DNA of 28,202 nt from DRQF01 sp964559135 (GCA_964559135.1 CAZLGG010000050.1:1-28202); one strand, 5' to 3'. Shown: positions 1 to 8,871, counted from the stretch's first letter. Notes: generated from the letters alone by a model not told the origin. Numbers and translations are program-made.

Positions 1-56
1 CGTTTTCGGACGTGGTCAGCCAGGACCTTTGCCCTGAGAGACGCCGGTGGAGAGGC

Positions 57-1271
57 TCAGGGGCGGGTGGTGTCGTGGAGGGCGAAGCCGGTGAGCATCT
101 TCGGGAAAAAATCGGTGCTCTTTGGGGGCATGAGTTCACCGCGAGCGGCGATGTCCGTGACGCGGCGAGGAGGAATGGGGTTGAGGAGGAAAGCGAGATC
201 CGCCTCGCCGGAGCGCGCCCGCGTGATGGTTCGAAGGGCGTCGCGGGCGTAGGAGAGGTGATCCTCGACGTCGAGATCCCGTAGGAGCGGCGTGATCACG
301 TCCTCGGCCAGCCGCTGGGTGTCGAGGGCGTCCACCCCCTCTCGACCCCGAAGATCCAGGTTCCAAAGGAACGCGCCGGCCCGTGCGATGACGCCGAGGG
401 TGCCGGGCCCCCGATCGCGAAGCGCCTCCAAGAAGGGCGTCGGGTCGTCGAGCAACGGGAAAGGTTCCGCCCCCACCGCCTGGAGGAACGGCAGAATGCC
501 CATAGTGCGCTCCATGGGAAGTCCCGAGAGAAGGCGGTGCGTGGGCAGGACGACGAGACCGGGGTCATCCACGTCCACCACGGTGATCATCACCCGCTGC
601 TTGCCCGCGTCACCCGGATGCTTCTTGGCGTATTCGGTGGCCACGGTGAAACGGTGGTGCCCGTCGGCGATGACGAAACCGGACGACGCGAAAACATCCT
701 CGAGGCGGCTCACGAGGTTGGGATCTTCGATCCTTTGAAAACTGTGCTGGGCGCCGTCGCGATCCTCCACGACGGGGGCGTCCTCGAAGGGCGGCAGGTC
801 CTCGAGGGCCAAGGCCGGACCCTCGTGGCGCACGAGGAAGATCTGGCCGAAGTGAATCTCGGAGGCGTCGAGCAGGCGCAAGCGATCGATCTTGGCCCGC
901 CCATGAGTGCGCTCGTGGTGCAGAACCTTGTCGGCGTGGGCGAGATCGAACACGCCCGTGATCCCCGTTCGGGTATGGGCGGAGCCGTCCGGCGCGGTGA
1001 AGCGCTGCCGGTAGACGTAGAGCGACGGCGCGGCGTCCTGCGCCAGGATGCCCTCGTTCAGCCAAGCTTCGACGCGAGGCCTCACCCCGTCATACCACTG
1101 AGTGTCCTCCGCGGAGGTCTCGCCGCGAATCAGACGCACCACGTTGTGGGGCGACGCCGTCTCGAGGCGCGCCTTCTCCTCCGCCGAAATCTTGTCGTAG
1201 GGCTGGCTCACCAGGTTCTGAAGCGAACCGGCGGCGTCGGTGTAGCGCAAGGCCTTGAAACCGTGAATCAT
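57..1271 (-). CDS. DUF1015 family protein
   Basis: A 404-residue protein, close to the usual length of the DUF1015 family, whose biochemical function is not established. Family marks are the opening with FKALRY and QPYDKIS (residues 5-29), the LHHERTH segment near residue 117 and the ADGHHRF motif at 202-208. No signal peptide or membrane segment is visible, so it is probably cytoplasmic. The ATG at 1271 is chosen because the family consensus begins there and because it overlaps the serA stop codon as ATGA (1268-1271), which implies translational coupling. An open frame continues upstream inside serA but has no family similarity. Position directly after serA suggests a role linked to serine metabolism, which is inference from context only. 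Confidence 0.9.
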   Translation of the reverse strand: MIHGFKALRYTDAAGSLQNLVSQPYDKISAEEKARLETASPHNVVRLIRGETSAEDTQWYDGVRPRVEAWLNEGILAQDAAPSLYVYRQRFTAPDGSAHTRTGITGVFDLAHADKVLHHERTHGRAKIDRLRLLDASEIHFGQIFLVRHEGPALALEDLPPFEDAPVVEDRDGAQHSFQRIEDPNLVSRLEDVFASSGFVIADGHHRFTVATEYAKKHPGDAGKQRVMITVVDVDDPGLVVLPTHRLLSGLPMERTMGILPFLQAVGAEPFPLLDDPTPFLEALRDRGPGTLGVIARAGAFLWNLDLRGREGVDALDTQRLAEDVITPLLRDLDVEDHLSYARDALRTITRARSGEADLAFLLNPIPPRRVTDIAARGELMPPKSTDFFPKMLTGFALHDTTRP

Positions 1272-2854
1272 CGGGCTCCTTCCACGTTGATGAGTCGGAC
1301 GTCTTCCACCCCGTCGATCTGACGGATCGAGGCCATCACGCTCGCTGGAGGCCGCGAATCCAGATTGAGGATGGCCAAGGCCTCGCCGGTCTCTCGCCTG
1401 CGGCCGAGCGAGAGGTTGCCGATGTTGACGCCGGCCTCGCCGAGCGCCGTGGCGGTGTGTCCCATGACGCCCGGGCGGTCCCGATTCGTCACGAGAAGCA
1501 TCCACCCCTCCGGCACCGCGTCCAGGTTCATGCCGGCCACGCGGACCAGACGCAGGTTGTTCTTGCCGAAGAGCGTCCCGGCAAGGCTTCGCTGCTTCTC
1601 CCCGACCTCCATCGTGTACCACAAGAGGTTTTGGAAAGAGCGATGTTCGTCGCGAAGCACCTCGTCGACGACCATGCCTCGCTCGCGCGCGAGATCCAGA
1701 GCCGCCAACTCGTGGACCTCCTCGTCGAGAAACGCGCCCAAGAAACCCTTCAGGAAGTGGGCCGTGAGAGCCCGGGCGAGTTCCGTCGCCTCCGTCCCGT
1801 AGTACCTCGCCGTCAGATGGCCGAAGTCGCCTTCCAGCCCGGCCGTGATGCGGCCCAGCCTTTCCGCGAGTTCCAGAAACGGACGCAGCTCATCTTTCGT
1901 CAAGTCGCCCTGGGCGAGGGCATTCAGGGCGCCCGCCGTCGAACCCTCCAACAAGTGCGCCGCCATCGCCTCCACGATCTCCACGGCCACGCGCCGCTGG
2001 GCCTCCCGCGTCGAAGCTCCAAGGTGCGGGGTCACGATGACGTGATCCAGGGCGAGCAGAGGGGACTCCGTGGGCGGCTCCGACTCGAAAACATCGAGGG
2101 CCGCGCCGCCAAGACGCCCCTCCTCGACGGCCCGGGCGAGCGCTCCCTCGTCGATGAGCCCCCCGCGCGCGCAGTTGACGAGGAGAGCGCCCGGCTTCAT
2201 GGACTCCATCGCCGCGGCGTCGATGAAGTGACGGGTGCTCTCGTTGAGGGGGACGTGGAGCGTGACCGCGTCCGCGCGACGAAGAGCCTCCTCCAGAGGG
2301 AGGAGCTCGACCCCGAATCGGGCGGCGGCCTCCGTGGACGTCACGGGGTCGAACCCGATCACTTTCATGCCCAGGCCCTGAGCCTTGGCGGCCACGAGTT
2401 GGCCGATCCGTCCCAGGCCGATGACCGCGAGGGTCTTCCCCTGCACTTCGAGCCCCGTGAGCGCCCCGTCCCGCCAGCCGCCCCCCCGCACGCGGGCATC
2501 CCCCGCGGGAACGCGCCGGCAGAGAGCGAGCAGAAGCGCCACGGCGTGCTCCGCGGCCGAGTTGCTGTTGGCGCCGGGTGTGTTCATCACCAAGACGCCC
2601 CGGCGGGTGGCCGCCTTCACGTCGATGTTGTCGACGCCCGTGCCCGCCCGCCCCACCACTTTCAACCGTTCCGCCCGCGCCAGCACGTCGGCGTCGACGG
2701 TGGTGCGCGACCGGACGACGAGGCCGTCGAAGTCGGGAATGGCATCAATAAGTTCTTCGCGGGAGAGTCCCGCCCGGTCTTCGACCTCCAGGCCCAGCGC
2801 GCGCGCGCGGTCCTGCGCGGCGGGGTCCAGGCGATCCGCCAGGAGAATCCGCAT
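1268..2854 (-). CDS. serA: D-3-phosphoglycerate dehydrogenase
   Basis: Catalyses NAD-dependent oxidation of 3-phosphoglycerate to 3-phosphohydroxypyruvate, the first step of serine synthesis, in the cytoplasm. At 528 residues it matches the long SerA type: an N-terminal substrate domain starting MRILLADRLDP, a Rossmann NAD-binding domain with GLGRIGQLVAAKAQGLG, the catalytic histidine in TPHLGAST, an intervening (ASB-type) domain, and a C-terminal ACT domain from about residue 455 (TNRDRPGVMGHTATALGEA). The ACT domain usually allows feedback by serine. The ATG at 2854 is chosen because it begins the conserved first beta strand; the frame stays open upstream without homology. It is the first gene of a two-gene operon with the DUF1015 gene and is divergent from lat. 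Confidence 0.97.
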   Translation of the reverse strand: MRILLADRLDPAAQDRARALGLEVEDRAGLSREELIDAIPDFDGLVVRSRTTVDADVLARAERLKVVGRAGTGVDNIDVKAATRRGVLVMNTPGANSNSAAEHAVALLLALCRRVPAGDARVRGGGWRDGALTGLEVQGKTLAVIGLGRIGQLVAAKAQGLGMKVIGFDPVTSTEAAARFGVELLPLEEALRRADAVTLHVPLNESTRHFIDAAAMESMKPGALLVNCARGGLIDEGALARAVEEGRLGGAALDVFESEPPTESPLLALDHVIVTPHLGASTREAQRRVAVEIVEAMAAHLLEGSTAGALNALAQGDLTKDELRPFLELAERLGRITAGLEGDFGHLTARYYGTEATELARALTAHFLKGFLGAFLDEEVHELAALDLARERGMVVDEVLRDEHRSFQNLLWYTMEVGEKQRSLAGTLFGKNNLRLVRVAGMNLDAVPEGWMLLVTNRDRPGVMGHTATALGEAGVNIGNLSLGRRRETGEALAILNLDSRPPASVMASIRQIDGVEDVRLINVEGAR

Positions 2855-2920
2855 GATTCGGCTCCAAACCCTGTGCTGCCCGACCCGGACGAATGGGGAC
2901 GGGTCTGAGGGCTTGCCGGC

Positions 2921-2949
2921 ACCATAGAGTCGGCCTGCGGAGGGGGCAA
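2921..2949 (-). promoter_or_regulatory. Candidate sigma-70-like promoter for serA
   Basis: On the minus strand TTGCCC (2949-2944) and TATGGT (2926-2921) are separated by exactly 17 bases. Each hexamer matches four of six consensus positions. The implied transcript would start about 60 bases before the serA ATG. Read by eye only. Confidence 0.35.
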
Positions 2950-2977
2950 GCACGGGAGGCGCCGCCCCCCCCCGGGG

Positions 2978-3005
2978 TTGACGCGGGGCACCTATCCAAG
3001 ATAGC
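2978..3005 (+). promoter_or_regulatory. Candidate promoter for lat
   Basis: TTGACG (2978-2983) is a good -35 match (five of six). The best -10 at 16 bases is GATAGC (3000-3005), only three of six, so the call is weak. It lies 55 bases before the lat ATG. A run of nine C residues (2965-2973) followed by GGGG lies just upstream, between this and the serA promoter. Confidence 0.25.
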
Positions 3006-3060
3006 CTCCCTGCGCCCGGGACACCCCGACTCACCGACGCCATCGACCGAGGATCCGACC

Positions 3061-4407
3061 ATGACCCAGCCCACCAAGACGCCGACCTGCCACCACATCG
3101 ACCCCAAGGAGGTCCACGACGTTCTCTCCCGCTACATGTTGGCGGACGGACTTCCCTTGGTCTTCGACTTCGACAAGAGCGAAGGCGCGTGGCTGTTCGA
3201 CGCACGGACCGGGACGAAATACCTGGATCTTTTCAGCTTTTTCGCCTCTCAACCCCTCGGATTCAATCACCCGCGCATGAAGGACGAGGAGTTTATTGAG
3301 AGCCTCATGCAGGCCGCGGCGTGCAAGCCCACCAATTCGGACGTCTACACCACGCAGATGGCGTCGTTCGTGCAGACCTTCGCCGAGACGTGCATTCCCG
3401 CATCGCACAGGGATCACCTCTTCTTCGTGGAGGGTGGCGCACTGGCCGTCGAGAACGCCCTCAAGACCGCTTTCGATTGGAAGTACCGGCGCAATCGAGA
3501 AAAGGGCGGCCCCGACGAGGAAAACCTGCAAATCCTCCACTTCGAGAAAGCCTTCCACGGGCGGACCGGCTACACGCTTTCCCTCACGAACACGTCGGAC
3601 CCCCGCAAGTACCAGTACTTCCCCCGTTTCGACTGGCCCCGCGTCGCGGTGCCCGCGGAGGTCTTCCCCTCCGACGACCTGGACATCCGCCAGAAGATGA
3701 CCGAGGCAGAGGATCGCGTCCTGGCGGACATCCGCCGTCACTTCGACGAACGGCCCGATCTGATCGCCGCCATCCTGGTCGAGACGATCCAGGGGGAAGG
3801 CGGCGACAACCATTTCCGTCCTCGCTTCCTCGAAGCGTTGCGAGCCATCGCGGATGAGCGCGATGCCCTTCTCATCTTCGACGAGGTTCAGTGCGGCATG
3901 GGCCTCACGGGCACGTGGTGGGCGTGGCAACAGTTGGGCGTCGAGCCCGACATCTTCTGCTTCGGCAAGAAGAGCCAGGTCTGCGGCATCGCCGTCAACA
4001 AGCGCGTCGACGAGATCGAGGAGAATGTCTTCCACGTCTCCAGTCGGATCAATTCCACCTGGGGCGGCAACCTCGTCGACATGGTGCGCAGTGAGCAGTA
4101 CATCCGGATCATCGCCGATGAAAACCTCCTCGAGAACGCCGCGAAGATCGGCGAGCAGGTCCTGACGGATCTCCGCAACGTGGCCGCCGGCACCGGGCGC
4201 ATCAGCAACGTGCGCGGACGAGGCCTCATGATCGCCTTCGATCTTGCGGACGGCCGGGAACGGGACGCCGTCCAAAAGCGGCTCTACGAGGAGCGCAACG
4301 TCATCATGCTCCCCTGCGGCGACCACTCGCTCAGGTTCCGCCCCGTGCTGGACTTCTCGGGCGCCGACGCTCAGAAGGCTGTCAAGGCCATTGCGGCCGT
4401 TCTTTGA
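3061..4407 (+). CDS. lat: L-lysine 6-transaminase
   Basis: A PLP-dependent class III aminotransferase that moves the epsilon-amino group of L-lysine to 2-oxoglutarate, giving 2-aminoadipate 6-semialdehyde (which cyclises to piperideine-6-carboxylate) and glutamate. The 448-residue length and whole-length pattern fit the Lat family rather than ornithine or GABA aminotransferases: N-terminal IDPKEVHDVLSRYMLADG, FFASQPLGFNHPRM near 60-73, ETIQGEGGDNHFRP at 241-254, IFDEVQCGMG with the PLP aspartate at 274, and FGKKSQVCGI at 301-310 carrying the Schiff-base lysine. The ATG at 3061 is used because homology begins there; an open frame from 2893 has none. It stands alone, divergent from serA, and the piperideine-carboxylate dehydrogenase that normally follows in the pathway is not in this window. 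Confidence 0.92.
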   Translation: MTQPTKTPTCHHIDPKEVHDVLSRYMLADGLPLVFDFDKSEGAWLFDARTGTKYLDLFSFFASQPLGFNHPRMKDEEFIESLMQAAACKPTNSDVYTTQMASFVQTFAETCIPASHRDHLFFVEGGALAVENALKTAFDWKYRRNREKGGPDEENLQILHFEKAFHGRTGYTLSLTNTSDPRKYQYFPRFDWPRVAVPAEVFPSDDLDIRQKMTEAEDRVLADIRRHFDERPDLIAAILVETIQGEGGDNHFRPRFLEALRAIADERDALLIFDEVQCGMGLTGTWWAWQQLGVEPDIFCFGKKSQVCGIAVNKRVDEIEENVFHVSSRINSTWGGNLVDMVRSEQYIRIIADENLLENAAKIGEQVLTDLRNVAAGTGRISNVRGRGLMIAFDLADGRERDAVQKRLYEERNVIMLPCGDHSLRFRPVLDFSGADAQKAVKAIAAVL

Positions 4408-4469
4408 CCTGCGGGCACCCAAGAGGCTAAGATCACGTTCGCGAGCCCGCGTGCGGAGACTGACTTCAG

Positions 4470-5765
4470 GTGACCAAGAATTCGATCCGGATCGTCCTTT
4501 TTGCTCTCGGCCTGGGAGTCGGCGTTCAGCCCGCCTTGTGCCAGGGTTCGCCTCCTTCCATCGAATCCATCCGCGAGGAAGCGGAAGCCCAGGTGGCTCG
4601 AAGAACTCGAGCCATCGAAGCGCAGGTTCGGAGCGCGCTCATTCTCTTCCGTCAAAAAGGCATCCTCGTCACCGAGGACCGCTTGGCGGACGAACGGAGT
4701 GCCCTCGCGGCTCTCGGCCCCGGTGCGATTCCTCCTCTCGTGGCGGCCTTCCGCAAGGAGACGTCGACCGGAGTCCTCGATCAAATCGGTCGCACGCTGT
4801 TGCAAGCATGCGAGCAGGGTTCCGTGTCGCCCGATGATCTGAGTGAGCAGCTCTTCCCCGTTCTTCTCGACAAGAACGACAAGCGCGTCGCATCCGCCGC
4901 CGTTCTCCTCGGGCATCTGAATTCGGAATCGGCACGGGCGCCGCTCATGGCCCTCCTCTCCGATTCCAGCCGCACCGACGTCTACGCCGCGGCCCTGACC
5001 GCCCTCGCGCGCCTCGGCGACACCTCCGTCCACGAAGCGCTGATCGCGGGGCTCGCATCGACGTCTCCCGAAGTCCGCATCGCCGCCTTGGAAGGCTTGG
5101 GCCTTCTCGGGCGTCCCCAGGACGCCAAGGCGGTCGTGAAACTGTTGCAGGACTCCAATGCCAAGGTCGTCATCAGCGCCCTCCACGCGTTGGCGCCGAT
5201 GGCCTCGAACATCACCGCCATGAAGGGGCTCCACGAGGTTCTCAAGTCCGACAACGACGAGTTCGTCCGCATCGCCGCCCAGGTCCTCGGGCAGATCGGC
5301 AACAAGAGCCTCTCCGCCGCTCCTCTTCGGCGCGTCGTCGCGGATGACAAGCGCCCTTGGGAATTGCGCGTCGACGTGGCGAAGATCCTCTTCCAGGACT
5401 TCGACGATCGCACCGGATTGAACGAACTCTCGAAGGTGTTCAAGATCCAGATCGCCAGGAACTCTCGGAACGCACAGGCCCAAGCGGCGTTCGGCGATTT
5501 CCTCGCATCCTTCCCGTCTTGGGCGGACGCCGCACGGCGCTACGAGGCCGCCATCAATCTCTCGAAGAACAAGGCCGTCCGCAGCAATCTGCGCATTCGA
5601 TTGGCGCGCTGCTACGCGCGATTGGGGAAGACCTCCAAGGCCGCGATCCAATTGGAGAGGTCGAGCTTGGGCAAGGACTGGACCTCGCTCGCCGATGACC
5701 CGGCCTTCGAAGCCCTGCGCAAGTCACGCAAGTACGGCCCCCGGTTCGGCACCCCCAGGAAGTAA
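4470..5765 (+). CDS. Secreted HEAT-repeat protein with C-terminal TPR-like part
   Basis: A 431-residue protein beginning with GTG. Residues 1-24 form a Sec signal peptide (MTKNSIRIV then a hydrophobic stretch to PALC), which supports this start. There is no proper lipobox around C24. Residues about 75-330 are alpha-helical HEAT-type repeats, seen as recurring blocks such as AALTALARLGD, AALEGLGLLGRPQD and AAQVLGQIGNK. From about 330 the pattern changes to TPR-like helices (AQAAFGDFLASFPSWADAARRYEAA). No catalytic motif is visible, so it is probably a periplasmic scaffold or binding protein with an unknown partner. It lies 62 bases after lat on the same strand and converges with the next gene. 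HEAT proteins of this kind are frequent in Planctomycetota. Confidence 0.85.
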   Translation: MTKNSIRIVLFALGLGVGVQPALCQGSPPSIESIREEAEAQVARRTRAIEAQVRSALILFRQKGILVTEDRLADERSALAALGPGAIPPLVAAFRKETSTGVLDQIGRTLLQACEQGSVSPDDLSEQLFPVLLDKNDKRVASAAVLLGHLNSESARAPLMALLSDSSRTDVYAAALTALARLGDTSVHEALIAGLASTSPEVRIAALEGLGLLGRPQDAKAVVKLLQDSNAKVVISALHALAPMASNITAMKGLHEVLKSDNDEFVRIAAQVLGQIGNKSLSAAPLRRVVADDKRPWELRVDVAKILFQDFDDRTGLNELSKVFKIQIARNSRNAQAQAAFGDFLASFPSWADAARRYEAAINLSKNKAVRSNLRIRLARCYARLGKTSKAAIQLERSSLGKDWTSLADDPAFEALRKSRKYGPRFGTPRK

Positions 5766-5803
5766 ACTCGGCGAGAGCCCTCGATCGGCGGCCGTCTTGA
5801 CCG

Positions 5804-7225
5804 CTACTGCGCCCCGTCGGCAGGGGGCGGCGCCGTGAGTTCGAAACTCCGCAGGATGAGTTCGAGCTGCTTCCTGGCGGCGTCGAAGCGCTCCAGCGGC
5901 GCGGACGCAAGGAGCGCGTACGCCCGATCCTTGCCGACCGAGATCTGTCCCAGGGTCCTCAGCACGTTGCCCTTGTGGTCGCCTTCGGCCTCGAAGCGGA
6001 TGCCCGTTCGTCCCCCGATGCTTTGCGGCTTCTGATAGAGAATCTGGAAATCTCGGCTCTTCATTTCCATCTTGCGTAGGAGGTCCATGGCGATCGTTTC
6101 CGGTTCCGTGGACTGACCGATGCGATCGATGACGATGACGTCGACGCTCGCCTGCTGCGTCGGGTTGAGGAGCGAGACGCTCAGCGCGCCGTCGTCCTCG
6201 GGCAGTTCGAAGGACCAGGTGAGATTGGGACGCGCCAGACGATAGCCGGAAGGCACGTTCTCGTAGGCGAGAGAAAGATCGACCGTGTCGTCGTCGACGG
6301 GATCACCCTTCGCGTAGGCGGCCACGTTTTCGGGATCGGCGCGCAGCGCCACCATGTGACGTCCTCCCAGCTCTTCCCGGACGACACCTCCGTATCCGTC
6401 CACCCAGATCTCTCGGGCGCGGTCGCCCTCGTCGAAGCGCCACACGGTGACGAATTGATGGCGGCCCGCGACGAGTTCTTTTCTGAGAGTTCGCGTGGCG
6501 TGCACCCTGCTGAAGCGACTCCGCAGGCTGTCGAATACCTTCACGACCTCGCCCTTGTCAGGGAAGTGGGTCGTGTCGGCCAAGCGTCGGAGCAGAGGAA
6601 GCATGAATTCCGTCTTGGGGTCGAACAGAATCTCGCTGTCTGACTCCTTGCCTCCCTCGACGGAGTGAATCGCAAGGTGCCCATTGCGCACGTGTCCCGA
6701 CGTCAAGCTCGACCAGTCCGGACTGACCTCGCTCACCCGAAAGAACGTGGGATGGAGATCCTTGTCGATGAACTCCTCGAGACGCAGATCCAGGTCGAGC
6801 TGACCGTCCTTCTTGAGGAAGACGGTGCGCTCCGTGAAGAGGAACCCGAGCTTCCCATCCATGTTGTGCTTCGAAAGCGACGTCTCCCGCCAACCGACCC
6901 GGTGTCCCAGGTAGTAGACGTAGAACGACTCGCGCCGCTCCTCGAACCGGCCGAGACTCAGAACTTCGGTCGCCGCCTTCTCGACCTCCTTGCGCGTGGC
7001 CCGGACGATCTCCTGGATGCGACGCTTCGGAATCTGGATCTCGCCGCCACGGAAGACGATCGAAACGTATTTGCGATTCTCCTCCGTGATCCGGCCCACG
7101 AATTCGTGGCCGTTCTTCAGCTTCACGACGTCGTATTGCTCATCCTTTTTCTCTCCCGACACGTCCTGAGCGGTCGCCCAACAGGCGAGCAAGAAAACCA
7201 GACCGAGACCGGAAACGAAACGCAT
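5804..7225 (-). CDS. Secreted protein of unknown function with Mog1/PsbP-like C-terminus
   Basis: A 473-residue exported protein. Residues 1-20 (MRFVSGLGLVFLLACWATAQ) form a signal peptide, so the ATG at 7225 is preferred over one seven codons upstream. Residues about 30-75 (YDVVKLKNGHEFVGRITEEN, then an IPKRRIQEIV stretch) form a small beta-rich module often seen at the front of secreted planctomycete proteins. The middle part has no recognisable family. The last 150 residues, including LTWSFELPEDDG, VDVIVIDR and a closing LELILRSFEL, have the alternating pattern of the Mog1/PsbP/DcrB fold. That fold call is by pattern and is tentative. It follows the 7362-7940 gene by 136 bases and may have its own transcript. 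Function is unknown. Confidence 0.8.
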   Translation of the reverse strand: MRFVSGLGLVFLLACWATAQDVSGEKKDEQYDVVKLKNGHEFVGRITEENRKYVSIVFRGGEIQIPKRRIQEIVRATRKEVEKAATEVLSLGRFEERRESFYVYYLGHRVGWRETSLSKHNMDGKLGFLFTERTVFLKKDGQLDLDLRLEEFIDKDLHPTFFRVSEVSPDWSSLTSGHVRNGHLAIHSVEGGKESDSEILFDPKTEFMLPLLRRLADTTHFPDKGEVVKVFDSLRSRFSRVHATRTLRKELVAGRHQFVTVWRFDEGDRAREIWVDGYGGVVREELGGRHMVALRADPENVAAYAKGDPVDDDTVDLSLAYENVPSGYRLARPNLTWSFELPEDDGALSVSLLNPTQQASVDVIVIDRIGQSTEPETIAMDLLRKMEMKSRDFQILYQKPQSIGGRTGIRFEAEGDHKGNVLRTLGQISVGKDRAYALLASAPLERFDAARKQLELILRSFELTAPPPADGAQ

Positions 7226-7350
7226 GGCGAAGCCCTCTTCGGACAAGGAACGATCCGGGACTTCTTTCGGCGATTCGGGGCTCGCAACTGAATGAAAACC
7301 CGGGATTCCCGGCCGGTTCCCGGCGATGGTCGCATGTTCAAGCAGAGGTT

Positions 7351-7375
7351 CCGAGAGGCCATCAGGACCTCTCGG
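7351..7375 (-). terminator. Hairpin spanning the stop codon of the 7362-7940 gene
   Basis: CCGAGAGG (7351-7358) and CCTCTCGG (7368-7375) form a perfect 8-bp stem with a nine-base loop. On the minus strand it covers the stop codon at 7362-7364. No T-run follows, so this could be a weak terminator, an mRNA-stabilising stem or a protein site. A second perfect palindrome, CCGGGA-T-TCCCGG, lies at 7300-7312 in the same gap. Confidence 0.3.
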
Positions 7376-7940
7376 CCCGAAATCTGCGACGAATGGCCCT
7401 GAGGACGTTGCGGGGGCCGCCGCGATCGCGCACGTGGACCCTCACGTAGCGCTGGCAGTTCCAATAGCCCGTGAGCCACCCCACCATGGGGAGCACGTAT
7501 CCATAGGGCCCGAGGTCCTCCTCGAAGCCCTCGAAGACGTATTTCATGAGGGAGTCGAAGTCGGAGCGACCGAATTCCGGAAGGTGCAAATCGAGGAAAC
7601 CGTGGCGCCATCCTCGCACCTCGCTCCACTTGGCCAGCCCGCCGTCCTCGACGTACTCCCAGCGCATCCAGCCGAGTTCGGCTCGGCCGTTGTGCAGCCC
7701 TTCGCGAGGTCCCCCCGAATGTCGGCCTTGATAGATCCCCCAGACGAGTGGACGAGACGTGTCCAACTCGGCGCCGGATCGATCGAGAAGTTCCAGCCAG
7801 GTGTGAAACCCGAACGCGCCGATCAGCCGGCTCCAGAAACCGGGAGGTAGAGGCCGGAAATGCACGCGAACCCGGACACCCCGCCCGGACGCGATGTCCG
7901 TGCAAACGTCTCCCCATTCCGGTCGCTTCTCTCCCGTCAT
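7362..7940 (-). CDS. Conserved-looking protein of unknown function
   Basis: A 192-residue protein that I do not recognise. The ATG at 7940 overlaps the stop of the upstream methyltransferase gene as ATGA (7937-7940), so the two are likely translated together. It has no signal peptide or membrane helix and is rich in tryptophan, histidine and arginine. Visible features are FGFHTWLELLD at 44-53, a central WGIYQGRHSGGPREGLHNG stretch, GYVLPMVGWLTGYWNCQRY at 147-165 and a basic C-terminal tail (RAIRRRFRAERS). The order of a histidine near the N-terminus (H46) followed by an NC pair near the end (C162) recalls circularly permuted papain-like (LRAT/NlpC-type) enzymes, but this is a guess from motif order only. 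Confidence 0.75.
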   Translation of the reverse strand: MTGEKRPEWGDVCTDIASGRGVRVRVHFRPLPPGFWSRLIGAFGFHTWLELLDRSGAELDTSRPLVWGIYQGRHSGGPREGLHNGRAELGWMRWEYVEDGGLAKWSEVRGWRHGFLDLHLPEFGRSDFDSLMKYVFEGFEEDLGPYGYVLPMVGWLTGYWNCQRYVRVHVRDRGGPRNVLRAIRRRFRAERS

Positions 7941-8740
7941 GCGCGGTGCCCTCGCGACAGATGGTGCAAGACGACCGCGGAGGCCGCGGCGACGTTGAGG
8001 GAATCCACTCCAGGCGCCATCGGAATGCGCACCCAGTGATCCGCCATTCGCCCCGTGGTCTCCGAAATGCCGCGGTATTCCTGCCCGACAAGGACGCCGA
8101 CCCGACCCGGGGGCTCGAGATCGTCCAGACGGACGGCCTCGGGGTGCAAAGCGGCCGCCACCAGAGTCACCGAGGACTCCTTCAAGGCCTCGAGGGCGAC
8201 CGCCCAATCCGTCGTCCGGCACCACGGAACGCTGAGCACGTGTCCCAGCGACACGCGAAGGGACTTCCGATACAGAGGATCGCTACAACGCGGAGAGAGG
8301 ACCACGCCGTCACAGGCCATCGCGGCGGCGTTTCGAAACAGCAGGCCGATGTTGTCGACGTTCGAGACGTCGTCCACGAGGAGCAGGGTGGCGGGCGCGC
8401 CCGGAGGAGGAATCACGTCGGCCAGCGCATGCTTCTCGAAAGGAGCCCTTCGTCCGGCGGCCAGAACGCCCCGATGGAACGGGAAGCCGGCCACCGTCTC
8501 CATCAGTTCCTGGGACACGACGTAGACGTCGACGCCGGTGGACGCCGCCTGCTCGTAGCGCTCGGCCCAGCGCTCCGCGACGAGGACGGCCCGCACCACG
8601 CCCTCCAGGGCAAGCATCCGATCCACCGTGAGGGTCCCCTCCCCCAGGAATAGGTCGTGGCGCCCCTTCAGGTCACGGTCACGGACGTTCCTGAACGGCT
8701 CCAGGCGGTCATCGTCGAGGTTTCGAATGTGTTGGATCAA
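7937..8740 (-). CDS. TrmH/SpoU-family RNA 2'-O-methyltransferase
   Basis: A SPOUT-class, SAM-dependent enzyme that methylates a ribose 2'-OH in tRNA or rRNA; the exact target cannot be told from sequence. The three family motifs are clear: VDDVSNVDNIGLLFRNA (motif 1), VGVLVGQEYRGIS (motif 2) and IPMAPGVDSLNVAAASAV (motif 3, the knotted SAM site). An N-terminal substrate-binding part carries FHRGVLAAGRRAP. The start is set at a TTG (8740) because GAGGAG lies six bases before it and the family-like text IQHIRNLDDDRLEPF begins there, giving 267 residues, normal for the family. ATG codons at 8836 and 8920 would add an arginine- and proline-rich leader with no similarity. It is the first gene of a minus-strand unit. 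Confidence 0.87.
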   Translation of the reverse strand: MIQHIRNLDDDRLEPFRNVRDRDLKGRHDLFLGEGTLTVDRMLALEGVVRAVLVAERWAERYEQAASTGVDVYVVSQELMETVAGFPFHRGVLAAGRRAPFEKHALADVIPPPGAPATLLLVDDVSNVDNIGLLFRNAAAMACDGVVLSPRCSDPLYRKSLRVSLGHVLSVPWCRTTDWAVALEALKESSVTLVAAALHPEAVRLDDLEPPGRVGVLVGQEYRGISETTGRMADHWVRIPMAPGVDSLNVAAASAVVLHHLSRGHRA

Positions 8741-8871
8741 CTCCCGCTCCTCGCGTCGAGCCCCATCCTGGCACCGTGGAAGGCTCTCCGCCAGGGACGA
8801 GGGCCTCCTGGGAAGGGATGGATGGGGAGCCCCCATTGGCGTCCGCGATCGACGGAATCGAAGGCCGGGAA

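Noticed and set aside
1457..2908. A 483-codon plus-strand frame opposite serA
   Set aside because: SerA is complete on the minus strand; the plus frame is rich in R, H and P and has no domain.
2959..2980. Poly-C and poly-G tract between serA and lat as a possible phase-variable switch
   Set aside because: A nine-base C run between two housekeeping-type genes in a high-G+C genome is weak evidence, and neither gene is a typical phase-variable surface function.
3031..4422. A 463-codon minus-strand frame opposite lat
   Set aside because: Lat is clear on the plus strand; the antisense text has no family similarity.
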